Positions 18,381 through 25,719 of a stretch of DNA of 64,000 nt are shown here, piece after piece. The position numbers were made by a program, and so were the translations under genes. Each line of letters starts with the position of its first letter. The first letter of the stretch is position 1. The notes under the pieces were generated by a model, which ran no database searches, had not been told where the DNA came from, and worked only from the letters and a program-made list of their open reading frames with translations. This stretch comes from Rubrivivax sp. Its GTDB lineage: Bacteria; Pseudomonadota; Gammaproteobacteria; Burkholderiales; Burkholderiaceae_C. Location of the stretch: the NCBI GenBank assembly GCA_027485165.1, contig JAIXRN010000075.1, positions 1-64,000 on the forward strand, written 5' to 3'.

Positions 18381-19168
18381 CTAGTAGACATCGTCGCGGC
18401 CGGTGACCACAACGGAAGGAAGACTGCCTTCGACCAGCACTTCCGCGTCACGGAGTGCATTGACCAGCACTTGAAGTTCATGGGCCAGACGCAATGGAAG
18501 AGTCTTGCCAAAACGGCCCTGCACGGGTGGGGCCGGCGAAGCCAAGCCGGCGACCAGCAGAGGCAGCAGGCCGGCGTCGCCGTTGTGGTCGTGCACCAGC
18601 GACCCGTTGCGGCCATGAACCACCGACGCCACAGGATCGAACACCCTGAAAATGCCGGGAGTCGCCAACTGCTGCAGGTCGACCTGATAAACGTACCCTG
18701 GATTGCCCTGGCTGGCCAGACCACCAGGCCCAGCCAGTGCATAGCCGCGCGCGATGGCGTACGACGTCGTGAACGATGTGAAGGGCGATGCCTGGGAGTA
18801 AGCCGTGATGTGGCTGATGATGAAGTTGAGCGTACCCGTCGCGGTGTGCGGTGCTCGAAAGCCCACCATTCGAGCGTCTGTCTTGTGCCAGTGGGTACCC
18901 GGTCCGGCACCCTTGTAAAGCAGCGGAAGGCCTTGATGCGCGATGGGACCCAAGGTTTTTGCACCGTGTGGTTGACTCGGGCGCTGAGCGTAGTGGCGAA
19001 GTCGTAGCCATCAAAACCAGCATGTCGTGGGGTTGCAACAGGAGCACGGTGTTTCCAACCCGAATGTACAGCTTGATGTCGGGCACACGCCCCTCTACCA
19101 GTTTCGCGGTTCTGGCCCAGCCGGGATAACCTGCGAATCGGGGAGAAGCTCGTGCCGATGGAACGCAT
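18381..19168 (-). pseudogene. Frameshifted gene with a possible ADP-ribosyltransferase-like domain
   Basis: Coding-like sequence moves through three frames. Segment A: WARTAKLVEGRVPDIKLYIR to LLLQPHDM, near 19021-19130. Segment B: GFDGYDFATTLSARVNHTVQKPW, near 18955-19025. Segment C: the 190-codon open frame 18381-18953. Segment C contains LLYKGAGPGTHWHKTDAR, SQASPFTSFTTSYAIARGYA and GYVYQVDLQQL. This order (an Arg near the start, then an S-x-S/T stretch followed by A-x-x-YA, then a beta strand) recalls ADP-ribosyltransferases, but the match is weak. The last residues (GRDDVY, stop) resemble the Uma2 tail. Two apparent frameshifts suggest a pseudogene unless the frame is restored by sequencing correction. 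Confidence 0.45.
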
Positions 19169-19777
19169 TTAGCCCAGCCCCACGCCGCCGTAGACATCGT
19201 CCCAGCCCACCTGCAAGCCCAGGCTGGGCAAGGCCAGCGTGGTGCCGCGCGGCCAGGGCAGCAGGTCGCCCCACTGGCCGTCTGCACCGCGGTGGCAGGC
19301 CCAGGCGGCTTCTTCCATGCCCGACAGCAGCACCACGTGCTGCAGGCTGGCCAGCTTCTGGTACGCCTGCAGCTTGGCGCCGCGGTCGAAGTGCTGGGTG
19401 GTGGGGGAAAGCACTTCAGCCACCAGCTGGGCCTGCGTGAGTTCCGTCACCGTGGCAGGGCTGACAGCGGGAACTTGGGAAGGCTGGCAGTGCACCAGCA
19501 CGTCGGGGTAGAAGACGGCGTCGTCGGCGATGCGCAGGCGCATTTCAGACATCTTCACGCTGCACCGAGTACCGCGAAGCTGCGTATGCAGCGCAAAGCC
19601 GAAATTCCTGATGATGTCGGCGTGCGCGGCGCTGCCGCCCGCCATGCCCCGGAACGCCTCGCCCTGGATGGCGTAGATCACCCCTTCCAGGTATTCGTGC
19701 TTGTAGCGGCTGGCGTTTTCCAGCACCAGATAGTCGTCGATCTCGATGTAAGCCACGGCCTTCTGCGGAACACCCAT
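19169..19777 (-). CDS. Uma2 family protein (PD-(D/E)XK nuclease fold)
   Basis: 202 aa from the ATG at 19777 (AGGGG 8 bp upstream; the frame is open to 19813). Uma2 features: Y-x-x-x-x-x-x-SRYKHEYLEGVIYA (about 22-36), an AHADIIRNF helix, MSEMRLRIADDAVFYPDVLVHC (about 77-98, the D..Y.PD core), LVAEVLSPTT (about 119-128, the E of the ExLSP motif) and RGAKLQAYQKL. These proteins are predicted endonucleases of unknown target. The 3' end (GWDDVYGGVGLG) is repeated as short scars nearby on the same strand. Confidence 0.8.
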   Translation of the reverse strand: MGVPQKAVAYIEIDDYLVLENASRYKHEYLEGVIYAIQGEAFRGMAGGSAAHADIIRNFGFALHTQLRGTRCSVKMSEMRLRIADDAVFYPDVLVHCQPSQVPAVSPATVTELTQAQLVAEVLSPTTQHFDRGAKLQAYQKLASLQHVVLLSGMEEAAWACHRGADGQWGDLLPWPRGTTLALPSLGLQVGWDDVYGGVGLG

Positions 19778-19924
19778 CTTGCGTACCCCTGCGGCGCCTC
19801 TTGCGCCAAGCACGTAGCTTAGCGAATCGAACCGCAGAGGCCGGACGGGCAGCCCGCCAGGCCAGGGCTTATGTGTTCAGCGACTGGGAAGCTGCGGCAG
19901 GCGAAGGCGCGGTCCCTGCATCAG

Positions 19925-19960
19925 AGGGCCCTTAGCCCAGGCCCACGCCGCCGCCTGCGA
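19925..19960 (-). pseudogene. Short Uma2 3'-end-like scar
   Basis: The minus strand reads VLVAGGGVGLG then a stop; the plus-strand CCCAGGCCCACGCCGCCG resembles the end of the intact Uma2 gene (CCCAGCCCCACGCCGCCG at 19171). Only about 20 bp match well, so chance similarity is possible. Confidence 0.35.
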
Positions 19961-19994
19961 CCAGGACGGAAGTGCTCTACGCGTTGCGGCGGCG

Positions 19995-20453
19995 CTAGCC
20001 GCCCGGGCCGTCTGCCAGTTCGTCCAGCAGCTGGCGCAGGGCCTGCACGGCGGCGACGAAGGGGCCCGACAGGGGCAAGCAGGCTTTGGCTGCTTCCACC
20101 AGCCCTTCGGCGGCCACGCTGTACCAGCGGCGCTGGGGCTTGGGCTGGTTGGCCTGGCGGGCCAGTTCCTTCAGGCAACGGGCGGCTTCTTCTTGTTCAG
20201 CGGTGGGCAGGCGGTGCAGCAGGCCTTCCAGTTCAGCCTGCAGCCGCTGCAGCTGCTGTTGCAAGGCCGCGCGGGCCGGTTGTTCTGCCAGCTGCTGAAT
20301 GAACTGGGCTGCCACGCGGATGTCGCCATGGCTGTGCTGCTGCCCGCCGGCCAGCGACACCGTCCCGGTGTTGTCCTGCACGTTGAAGATCTGCAGGTTC
20401 TGGATGAAGTAGATCGCATCGCCCGCCAGCCTGTCTTTGCCCTCGGCTGCCAT
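19995..20453 (-). CDS. Hypothetical protein, 152 aa, helical
   Basis: The frame is open to 20603, but the part upstream of Met at 20453 is Pro/Arg-rich and overlaps the preceding gene, so I start at MAAEGKDRLAGDAIYFIQ. The protein has an N-terminal beta-like FNVQDNTGTVSLAG segment, a central Gln/Glu-rich helix likely to form a coiled coil (RAALQQQLQRLQAELEGLL, about 71-89) and a C-terminal WYSVAAEGLVEAAKACLPL block (about 119-137). That last pattern is seen in small proteins associated with multi-domain regulatory ATPases, but the function is unknown. Confidence 0.55.
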   Translation of the reverse strand: MAAEGKDRLAGDAIYFIQNLQIFNVQDNTGTVSLAGGQQHSHGDIRVAAQFIQQLAEQPARAALQQQLQRLQAELEGLLHRLPTAEQEEAARCLKELARQANQPKPQRRWYSVAAEGLVEAAKACLPLSGPFVAAVQALRQLLDELADGPGG

Positions 20454-20544
20454 CGGTTTCGCGGGGCGGCGGGGGCCGCGCGGCGCACGCACACCCCGGC
20501 GATGGTGTCGGCTGGGCATGGGGCCACCTGGGCGACAGAAGCCG

Positions 20545-20811
20545 CTAGAAGTTGGCGCGGGTGCTGGCCGTGGTGGCGGGTTCAACGACCCGAACCTCGT
20601 CAAGCGACGGCATCGACAGTTCCTTGAAGCGAGTCAGGCTTTCGTCGACAGAAGCAATGATGCGGCCGCGGCTGCGTTCGCGAACGGCCCATTCGAACAT
20701 GGCCAGCGCGTTCTGGAACAGGTCTTTCTGGCTTTCCATCTTGCATTGCCGCATCAGCGCCTGAAGGCGTTCGAACTTGTCTTCGGGCACTTCGAATTGC
20801 ATTCTTTTCAT
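20545..20811 (-). CDS. Small protein with ribbon-helix-helix-like N-terminus
   Basis: 88 aa, MKRMQFEVPEDKFERLQALM. A short beta strand is followed by two helices (KDLFQNALAMFEWAVRER, about 29-46) and GRIIASVDE, as in a common family of small uncharacterised proteins with an RHH-like arrangement (strand, helix, helix). DNA binding and autoregulation are plausible but not shown. It is upstream of, and on the same strand as, the 152-aa gene, separated by 91 bp. Confidence 0.6.
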   Translation of the reverse strand: MKRMQFEVPEDKFERLQALMRQCKMESQKDLFQNALAMFEWAVRERSRGRIIASVDESLTRFKELSMPSLDEVRVVEPATTASTRANF

Positions 20812-20951
20812 GCTTGACAGCCACGCAGGCGTGGCGCTCCGTTTTGGGTAGCAAGATGGCCGGGGTTCAGGGCTCGGGCCTGGGCTTGACCCGTGCCTGA
20901 CCCGGGCACGACAAATGGATGAACCAGGGGCAACCGGGCCCGGACGACGGG

Positions 20952-21158
20952 TTAGCTGCGGGAAGGGGATGTACTGGGCACGTCGTCGACGATGACGGTG
21001 TTGAAAAACTCGTCGGGCTTCATGCGGTCTTTGCCGGGCACTTCACGCACCGCAGGGCGCCGACAGCGCTGCTCGTCGGTTTTGGTGATGCGGTCGGGAA
21101 AGAGGCCGGGTTCCTGTTGCCCGTCGCGCCTGTCGCCACCCTTGCCTGAATCGGCCAT
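20952..21158 (-). CDS. Small hypothetical protein, 68 aa
   Basis: The ATG at 21158 is preceded by GGAGGG at good spacing, which is the main support. The protein is polar and charged (MADSGKGGDRRDGQQ at the start, FFNTVIVDDVPSTS near the end) with no hydrophobic segment and no family I recognise. A second frame (21020-21295 minus) with its own GGAGG and a signal-like start overlaps it; only one is likely real. From 21159 to 21445 I see no firmly supported gene. Confidence 0.35.
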   Translation of the reverse strand: MADSGKGGDRRDGQQEPGLFPDRITKTDEQRCRRPAVREVPGKDRMKPDEFFNTVIVDDVPSTSPSRS

Positions 21159-21445
21159 GAACCCTCCGCGTTGCGCCCGGCCGTGCTGTCGTAGCGAGCA
21201 CTTTGCAAGCCTGGGCGGCGGGATGTTACGGCGCGCGGCCAGCCAGGCGGCGCGGCGGTAGCCAGCAGGAACGACAGGACGGGCGACGGCCTCATGAAAC
21301 CTCCGTGTAACTCACATTGATTGCTCACTCTAACTGCTATCGGCGCTCAGCCTAAGGGAGTGGAGCGGTCAAATTTAGGGGTTTACCCACCCAGTTGCGG
21401 GGTGACCGGCTGCGTGCCTGGGCTGTGGGCCGGATCAGGGTTCGC

Positions 21446-22330
21446 TCAGGTCCGCCAGATGCGAGGCGGCTGGGCCGTCAGTCCCCAGGCCTGAGCCCGC
21501 CAGGCGGCGCGCACGGCCGCCAGCAGCACCATCGCCGGTTCGACCCGATGCGCCAGCACGCGCAACAGCACGACGCCCAGCTGCGGGGCCGTGGCGCCTG
21601 CGGCCAGGCCGATGGGCCGCTTGGCGCCGCTGTCGTGCTGCGCGCCGTGCGGGGCGTGGGTGTTGCCGGCCAGGCCGCTGATGGCCGCCCGCGCGGCTTC
21701 CAGCAGGGCTTCGCGCTGATCCACCGGCCAGGGGCTGCCGCTGGCAAAGCACAGCGTGGCGCTGACGCTGCGCCCAGCCAGCCCCAGCGGGCTGTGCAGC
21801 AGCGTGCTGTCGCTGGCCCGGATGTGCCCGCGTTCCAGCCACTGGCCCGGCACTTCCAGGTGCTGCAGGAAGCTGCCGCTGTCGAAGGCCTCGTTCGCGG
21901 CCGGCAGCCCCAGGGCTAGAACGTCCCAGGCCATGGCCTGGGCGCCGGGCTGCAGGTGCAGCTGCAGCTGGTTTTCTGCCACGCAGCCGCGGTGGGCGAT
22001 GGCTTCCAGCGGCAGCCATTCCATGCGCGCGCCTTCGGCCAGATGCAGGGCCACGCGCTGACGCGCGACGGCGCCTTCGCTGCGATAGAAGCGCGTCGCC
22101 CCTGGCGTGGTGCAGACCGCGTGCGTGCCCGCGTCCAGATGCGCCGTGACCCGCAGTTCATCGCCGCCCACGACGCCGCCGGGCGGGTGCACCAGCACGT
22201 GGTGGCAGATGCCCGGGCCTTCGGGGTACAGGCGCTTCAGCACGCGCAGCGGGCCGTGGTGGGTGTCCAGCGCGGTGGTGCGGTCGCCTTCGCGGCGGTA
22301 ATGCAGCTGCAGGTGGGCAGGCCAGGTCAC
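21446..22330 (-). CDS. ureD: Urease accessory protein UreD
   Basis: 294 aa. Typical UreD blocks: LQLHYRREGDRTTALDTHHGPLRV (about 7-30), LYPEGPGICHHVLVHPPGGVVGGDELRV (about 34-61, the HPPGG..GGD signature), TTPGATRFYRS (about 74-84) and EWLPLEAIAHRGC (about 104-116). UreD acts with UreF and UreG to load nickel into apo-urease. No ureA, B, C, E, F or G lies downstream; the next genes are unrelated small ORFs, so the operon is cut or ureD is isolated. Urea released in purine breakdown gives it a logical place here. Confidence 0.88.
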   Translation of the reverse strand: MTWPAHLQLHYRREGDRTTALDTHHGPLRVLKRLYPEGPGICHHVLVHPPGGVVGGDELRVTAHLDAGTHAVCTTPGATRFYRSEGAVARQRVALHLAEGARMEWLPLEAIAHRGCVAENQLQLHLQPGAQAMAWDVLALGLPAANEAFDSGSFLQHLEVPGQWLERGHIRASDSTLLHSPLGLAGRSVSATLCFASGSPWPVDQREALLEAARAAISGLAGNTHAPHGAQHDSGAKRPIGLAAGATAPQLGVVLLRVLAHRVEPAMVLLAAVRAAWRAQAWGLTAQPPRIWRT

Positions 22331-22342
22331 GCGGGGCGCCGA

Positions 22343-22738
22343 TCAGAGCACTTTGACGCCGGGCAGCTGGCGCATGCCACGGTCGAACGTGGCGCTGAAT
22401 TCGCAGCCCAGCCGCTGGTGCTGGGCCACGACCAGGCAATCCGAAAACCCGCATTTGGCCTGTGCAAAAAGCTCTACAGCCCTTTCGATGCTGGCGCGGT
22501 CCTGGAAACAGAAGGCCGGTTCATCCAGCAGGCTGCGCAGGGCCAACAGTTGCTGGGCGCGGCCTTGGCCATAGGCTGATTGCAAGGTCCACACCGCTTC
22601 GGCCAGCACGACATCCGTCACGAGCACGGCGCCGGGCTGGGTGCCATGCTGTGCGAAGAGCAGGGTGATGCGCCGGGCTTGCGCCGCATCGTCGTCCAGC
22701 CACAGGCGCAGCAGGACGTTGGTGTCAATGCCAATCAC
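22343..22738 (-). CDS. vapC: PIN-domain toxin (VapC-like)
   Basis: 131 aa from the GTG at 22738, seven bases after the antitoxin stop. PIN motifs are complete: IDTNVLLRLW (Asp5), LAEAVWTLQ (Glu, about 44), GFSDCLVV (Asp, about 98) and ATFDRGM (Asp, about 117). PIN toxins are Mg-dependent ribonucleases, usually cutting tRNA or rRNA. The gene ends 12 bp before ureD starts, so it could be co-transcribed with ureD. Confidence 0.85.
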   Translation of the reverse strand: MIGIDTNVLLRLWLDDDAAQARRITLLFAQHGTQPGAVLVTDVVLAEAVWTLQSAYGQGRAQQLLALRSLLDEPAFCFQDRASIERAVELFAQAKCGFSDCLVVAQHQRLGCEFSATFDRGMRQLPGVKVL

Positions 22739-22745
22739 GGGCCAA

Positions 22746-23024
22746 TCACGCCTGCACTGGCTTGTGCTTCTTCCCGCCCGGGCGGTGACGGGCCCGCAAG
22801 TGTTCGCCAACAGCCGCAGCTTCTTGCGCTGGCGACAGCGCGCGCGGCAGGTTCGACTTGAGCAGGCCGCGCAGACGCAAGGCATCTGGCTTGACCAGCC
22901 GCACTGTGATGGTGTTGTCTGGCTGCAGCTGGAAATCCAGGCGTGCGCCTGCGTCAAGGGCCAGGCGGTCGCGAATCTCTTTCGGAAGGGTGACCTGGCC
23001 TTTGCTGGACAGTGTGGCAAGCAT
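22746..23024 (-). CDS. vapB: AbrB/SpoVT-type antitoxin (VapB-like)
   Basis: 92 aa. The N-terminus MLATLSSKGQVTLPKEIRDRL is the swapped-hairpin AbrB DNA-binding fold, followed by LDAGARLDFQLQPDNTITVR. The C-terminal tail (about 55-92) is basic and would wrap the toxin. It directly precedes the PIN toxin gene on the same strand, giving the usual antitoxin-first order and likely autorepression of the pair. Confidence 0.85.
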   Translation of the reverse strand: MLATLSSKGQVTLPKEIRDRLALDAGARLDFQLQPDNTITVRLVKPDALRLRGLLKSNLPRALSPAQEAAAVGEHLRARHRPGGKKHKPVQA

Positions 23025-23089
23025 CGTTGGCGCCTTTCGTGGCTGAACCTGTCTTACATCTTAGCCCGGGTAAGGAAATCGAGATCTGT

Positions 23090-23581
23090 TCAAGCCGATG
23101 GCATACCGCGTGCGCCCCAGAACCCTCGGTGCACCTGCGCGATGGCTTCCGCTGCTTCTTCCACCGGCCCCAGCACGCGCATCGGCTTCTGGCCGCGTGC
23201 GAAGACTTCGCGGCAGGGAAGGCTGAGCGTGGGGTTCTCGGGGTGGTTGCCGGTGATGGCCAGCAGCGCGGCTTCTTCCAGGCCGTAGACCAGCCCGCCG
23301 ATGTGCGCCCAATACTGCGTGCCGGCGCACATGGCGCAGGGTTCCACCGTCGTCACCAGGGTGCAGCCCCACAGCTGCTGCGGTGTGAACTGCGCGGCTG
23401 CGGTGCGGGCCAGCACAGCTTCGGCATGGTTGACGGTGTCGACGTTGGTCTGGGTCAGCAGCACGGTGTCGCCGTCTTCGGCCACCAGCAGGGCCGCGAA
23501 GGGGTGGTGGCCGCTGGCTGCGGCTTCACGCGCCAGGGCATTGGCGTGCTGCAGGTGGCGCAGGGCTTGGGCGGAGGTCAT
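23090..23581 (-). CDS. Nucleoside/guanine-type zinc deaminase
   Basis: 163 aa. Cytidine-deaminase fold with the zinc motifs NHAEAV (HAE, about 51-54) and TVEPCAMCAG (PCxxC, about 78-87), as in guanine deaminase GuaD and TadA-like enzymes. In this purine-degradation setting deamination of guanine to xanthine is a fair guess, but other nucleobases or nucleosides are possible. It lies upstream of the VapBC pair and downstream of a Uma2 gene on the same strand. Confidence 0.75.
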   Translation of the reverse strand: MTSAQALRHLQHANALAREAAASGHHPFAALLVAEDGDTVLLTQTNVDTVNHAEAVLARTAAAQFTPQQLWGCTLVTTVEPCAMCAGTQYWAHIGGLVYGLEEAALLAITGNHPENPTLSLPCREVFARGQKPMRVLGPVEEAAEAIAQVHRGFWGARGMPSA

Positions 23582-23623
23582 GGCAGGGTGGCCTTCACTG
23601 CCGGCCAGGCGTCATGGCACCAC

Positions 23624-24058
23624 TCAGGCCTTCGGTGGGTCGATGATGGTTCGTTTGCCATCGAGCGCCACGACCCAGACCTGTTCCGCACCCGCTTCCA
23701 GGTAGTAGCTGGCCTTCATGTGCATTTCGGCCCAGGTGTTGCTGGGCGACATGATCTCGACGCAGATCTCGGGCGCCCTTGGCAGCGGGGTCACCACGCC
23801 CAGCGCCTTCAAACGCGCAGCTGAAATCCAGGCAACATCAGCGACGCGTACGCCGTCGGTGGTCTGAATGCTGCACTCGGTAATGACCTTGCCGCCGCGG
23901 CGCTTGCGAAGCTCAGCCACGTAATCGCTTTGGACGATGCCATGCTGGTTACTGGCCGGGCTCATCTCGATGCGGCCCCAACGGTTCAGCTCGATCTTGA
24001 ACGGCAAGTTCTGCAAAGAAGGGTCGGCCAGGACATCGGCCCATTTCAAGGTGGACAT
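23624..24058 (-). CDS. Uma2 family protein (short)
   Basis: 144 aa from MSTLKWADVLADPSL (the frame is open to 24190, but the earlier part overlaps the permease tail region and is Arg-rich). Motifs: FKIELNRWGRIEMSPASNQHG (about 19-39), the VRVADVAWIS block (about 69-78, D of the active site) and PEICVEIMSPSN (about 93-104), with the catalytic E-x-x-SP. Predicted PD-(D/E)XK endonuclease fold of unknown role. It ends in TIIDPPKA, unlike the GGVGLG tail of the Uma2 gene at 19169. Confidence 0.75.
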   Translation of the reverse strand: MSTLKWADVLADPSLQNLPFKIELNRWGRIEMSPASNQHGIVQSDYVAELRKRRGGKVITECSIQTTDGVRVADVAWISAARLKALGVVTPLPRAPEICVEIMSPSNTWAEMHMKASYYLEAGAEQVWVVALDGKRTIIDPPKA

Positions 24059-24098
24059 GGCAGGCGGCCTCGGAAGCGTTGCCGCGATTGTGCCCCGC

Positions 24099-24869
24099 TC
24101 ATTCCCCCTGCGTCCCCCGGTGCGCCCAGCCCGTGGTGCGCTTTTCCACCCAGCTGAACAGCTCGTACATCGCCATCGCCATCGCGCCAATGGTCACCAG
24201 GCCGGCGAAGGCCAGGGGCATGCGCTGCTGGCTGCCGGCTGTCTGCATCAGGTAGCCGATGCCGCTGTCGCCGGCCGTCATCTCGGCCAGCACGGTGCCC
24301 ACGAAGGCCAGAGTGATGGCGATCTTCAGGCTGCCGTAGAAATAGGGCATGGACCGCGGCAGGCCCACCTTCACCAGCACGTCCCAGCGCTTGGCGCCCA
24401 GCACGCGCAACACGTCTTCCAGTTCGGGTTCCAGCGTGGCCAGGCCGGTCGCGATGTTGACGGTGATGGGGAAGAAGCTGATGAGAAAGGCCGTCAGGAT
24501 GCCCGGGCCCAGGCCGATGCCGAACCACACCACCAGGATGGGCACCACGGCCGCCTTGGGCACGGCGTTGAAGGCCACCATCAGCGGGTAGATGGCGGTG
24601 TAGGCCAGCCGGCTGCTGCCGATCAAGAAGCCCAGCAGCACGCCCACCACGATGGCCAGCGCAAAGCCCACCATCGTCACCCAGAAGGTCTTCCACGCGG
24701 CTTCCAGCAGCGGGCCGCTGAATTCGACGAACTGCACGGCAATCTGCGTGGGGCTGGGGAAAATGAATTCCGGCACGCTGAAAGCCATGACGATGACCTG
24801 CCACAGCAGCAGCACCGCCAGCAGCAGGGCCAGCGGCGACCAGCGTTCCATGGTGCGGGTGATCTTCAT
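24099..24869 (-). CDS. ABC transporter permease (SsuC/TauC type)
   Basis: 256 aa with about six membrane helices. The cytoplasmic EAA loop reads LEDVLRVLGAKRWDVLVKVGLPRSMPYF (about 149-176), the coupling helix of binding-protein-dependent permeases of the nitrate/sulfonate/taurine family. Forms a transporter with the ATPase gene just upstream (24904-25719) and probably the binding protein at 27275-28327. The substrate is likely a small heterocycle or amide given the purine locus; the sequence does not decide it. Confidence 0.88.
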   Translation of the reverse strand: MKITRTMERWSPLALLLAVLLLWQVIVMAFSVPEFIFPSPTQIAVQFVEFSGPLLEAAWKTFWVTMVGFALAIVVGVLLGFLIGSSRLAYTAIYPLMVAFNAVPKAAVVPILVVWFGIGLGPGILTAFLISFFPITVNIATGLATLEPELEDVLRVLGAKRWDVLVKVGLPRSMPYFYGSLKIAITLAFVGTVLAEMTAGDSGIGYLMQTAGSQQRMPLAFAGLVTIGAMAMAMYELFSWVEKRTTGWAHRGTQGE

Positions 24870-24903
24870 GCTTCAGCCCCCTGGCATGCGTGGGTTGCGC
24901 CGT

Positions 24904-25719
24904 TCATTGCGGCACCGCCACGCCCGTTTTGCGGATGGCGCCGATGTGCCCGCGCAGTTCGTGCACGATGTCGGTGAACTGCGGCGTGTACGTCACTTCC
25001 AGGTCGCGCGGGCGCGGCAAGTCGATGTCGCGCTTGACGACGAAGCGGCCCGGGCTCTTGCTCATCACGTACACCGTGTCGGCCAGGAACACGCTTTCGC
25101 GCAGGTCATGCGTGACCAGGATGACGTTGAATTTCTGCGCCGCCTGCAGGTCGCGCAGCGCGCACCACAGCTCTTCACGCGTGAAGGCGTCCAGCGCGCC
25201 GAAGGGTTCGTCCAGCAGCAGCATCTGCGGTTCGTGCACCAGGGCGCGGCAGATGCTGGCGCGCTGCTGCATGCCGCCAGAAAGCTGCCAGGGGAACTTG
25301 TCTTCATAGCCGCCCAGGCCCACGCTCTGAAGCAGCTTGCGCGCCTTTTCTTCGTACTCTTTGCGCTTGCTCTTGAAGCTGCTGCGATACGGCTCGACGA
25401 TTTCCAGTGGCAGCAGCACGTTGTCGACCGTGGTGCGCCAGGGCAGCAGGCTGGGCGCCTGGAAGGCCATGCCGCTGATCTTCAGCGGGCCGGTGACGGC
25501 TTCGCCACCGATGCGGATGCTGCCGCGCGTGGGCATCTTCAGCCCCGTGGTCAGCTTCATGAAGGTGCTCTTGCCGCAGCCCGAAGGGCCGACGATGGCG
25601 ATGAATTCGCCGCGCTGCACCTGCAGAGTGATGTCCTCGACGGCGAACTTGCCCTGGGCGTGCAGTTCTTCGTTGTAGGCCAGCCAGACGCGTTGGAAGT
25701 CGACGAAGGGTTCGCTCAT
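24904..25719 (-). CDS. ABC transporter ATP-binding protein (SsuB/TauB type)
   Basis: 271 aa starting at MSEPFVDFQRVWLAYNEE; this ATG overlaps the stop of the lipoprotein gene (ATGA). Walker A GPSGCGKST (about 44-52), signature LSGGMQQR (about 147-154), Walker B LLLDEPFGALD (about 167-177) and switch His (LVTHD) are all present. Between Walker A and the signature an insertion with EPYRSSFKSKRKEYEEKARK makes it slightly longer than the classical SsuB. It would energise the permease at 24099. Confidence 0.9.
   Translation of the reverse strand: MSEPFVDFQRVWLAYNEELHAQGKFAVEDITLQVQRGEFIAIVGPSGCGKSTFMKLTTGLKMPTRGSIRIGGEAVTGPLKISGMAFQAPSLLPWRTTVDNVLLPLEIVEPYRSSFKSKRKEYEEKARKLLQSVGLGGYEDKFPWQLSGGMQQRASICRALVHEPQMLLLDEPFGALDAFTREELWCALRDLQAAQKFNVILVTHDLRESVFLADTVYVMSKSPGRFVVKRDIDLPRPRDLEVTYTPQFTDIVHELRGHIGAIRKTGVAVPQ

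Noticed and set aside
21020..21295. Signal-peptide-like ORF with GGAGG before it
   Set aside because: Overlaps another small frame, and the protein becomes Arg/Ser/Thr-rich without family features; neither frame is certain.
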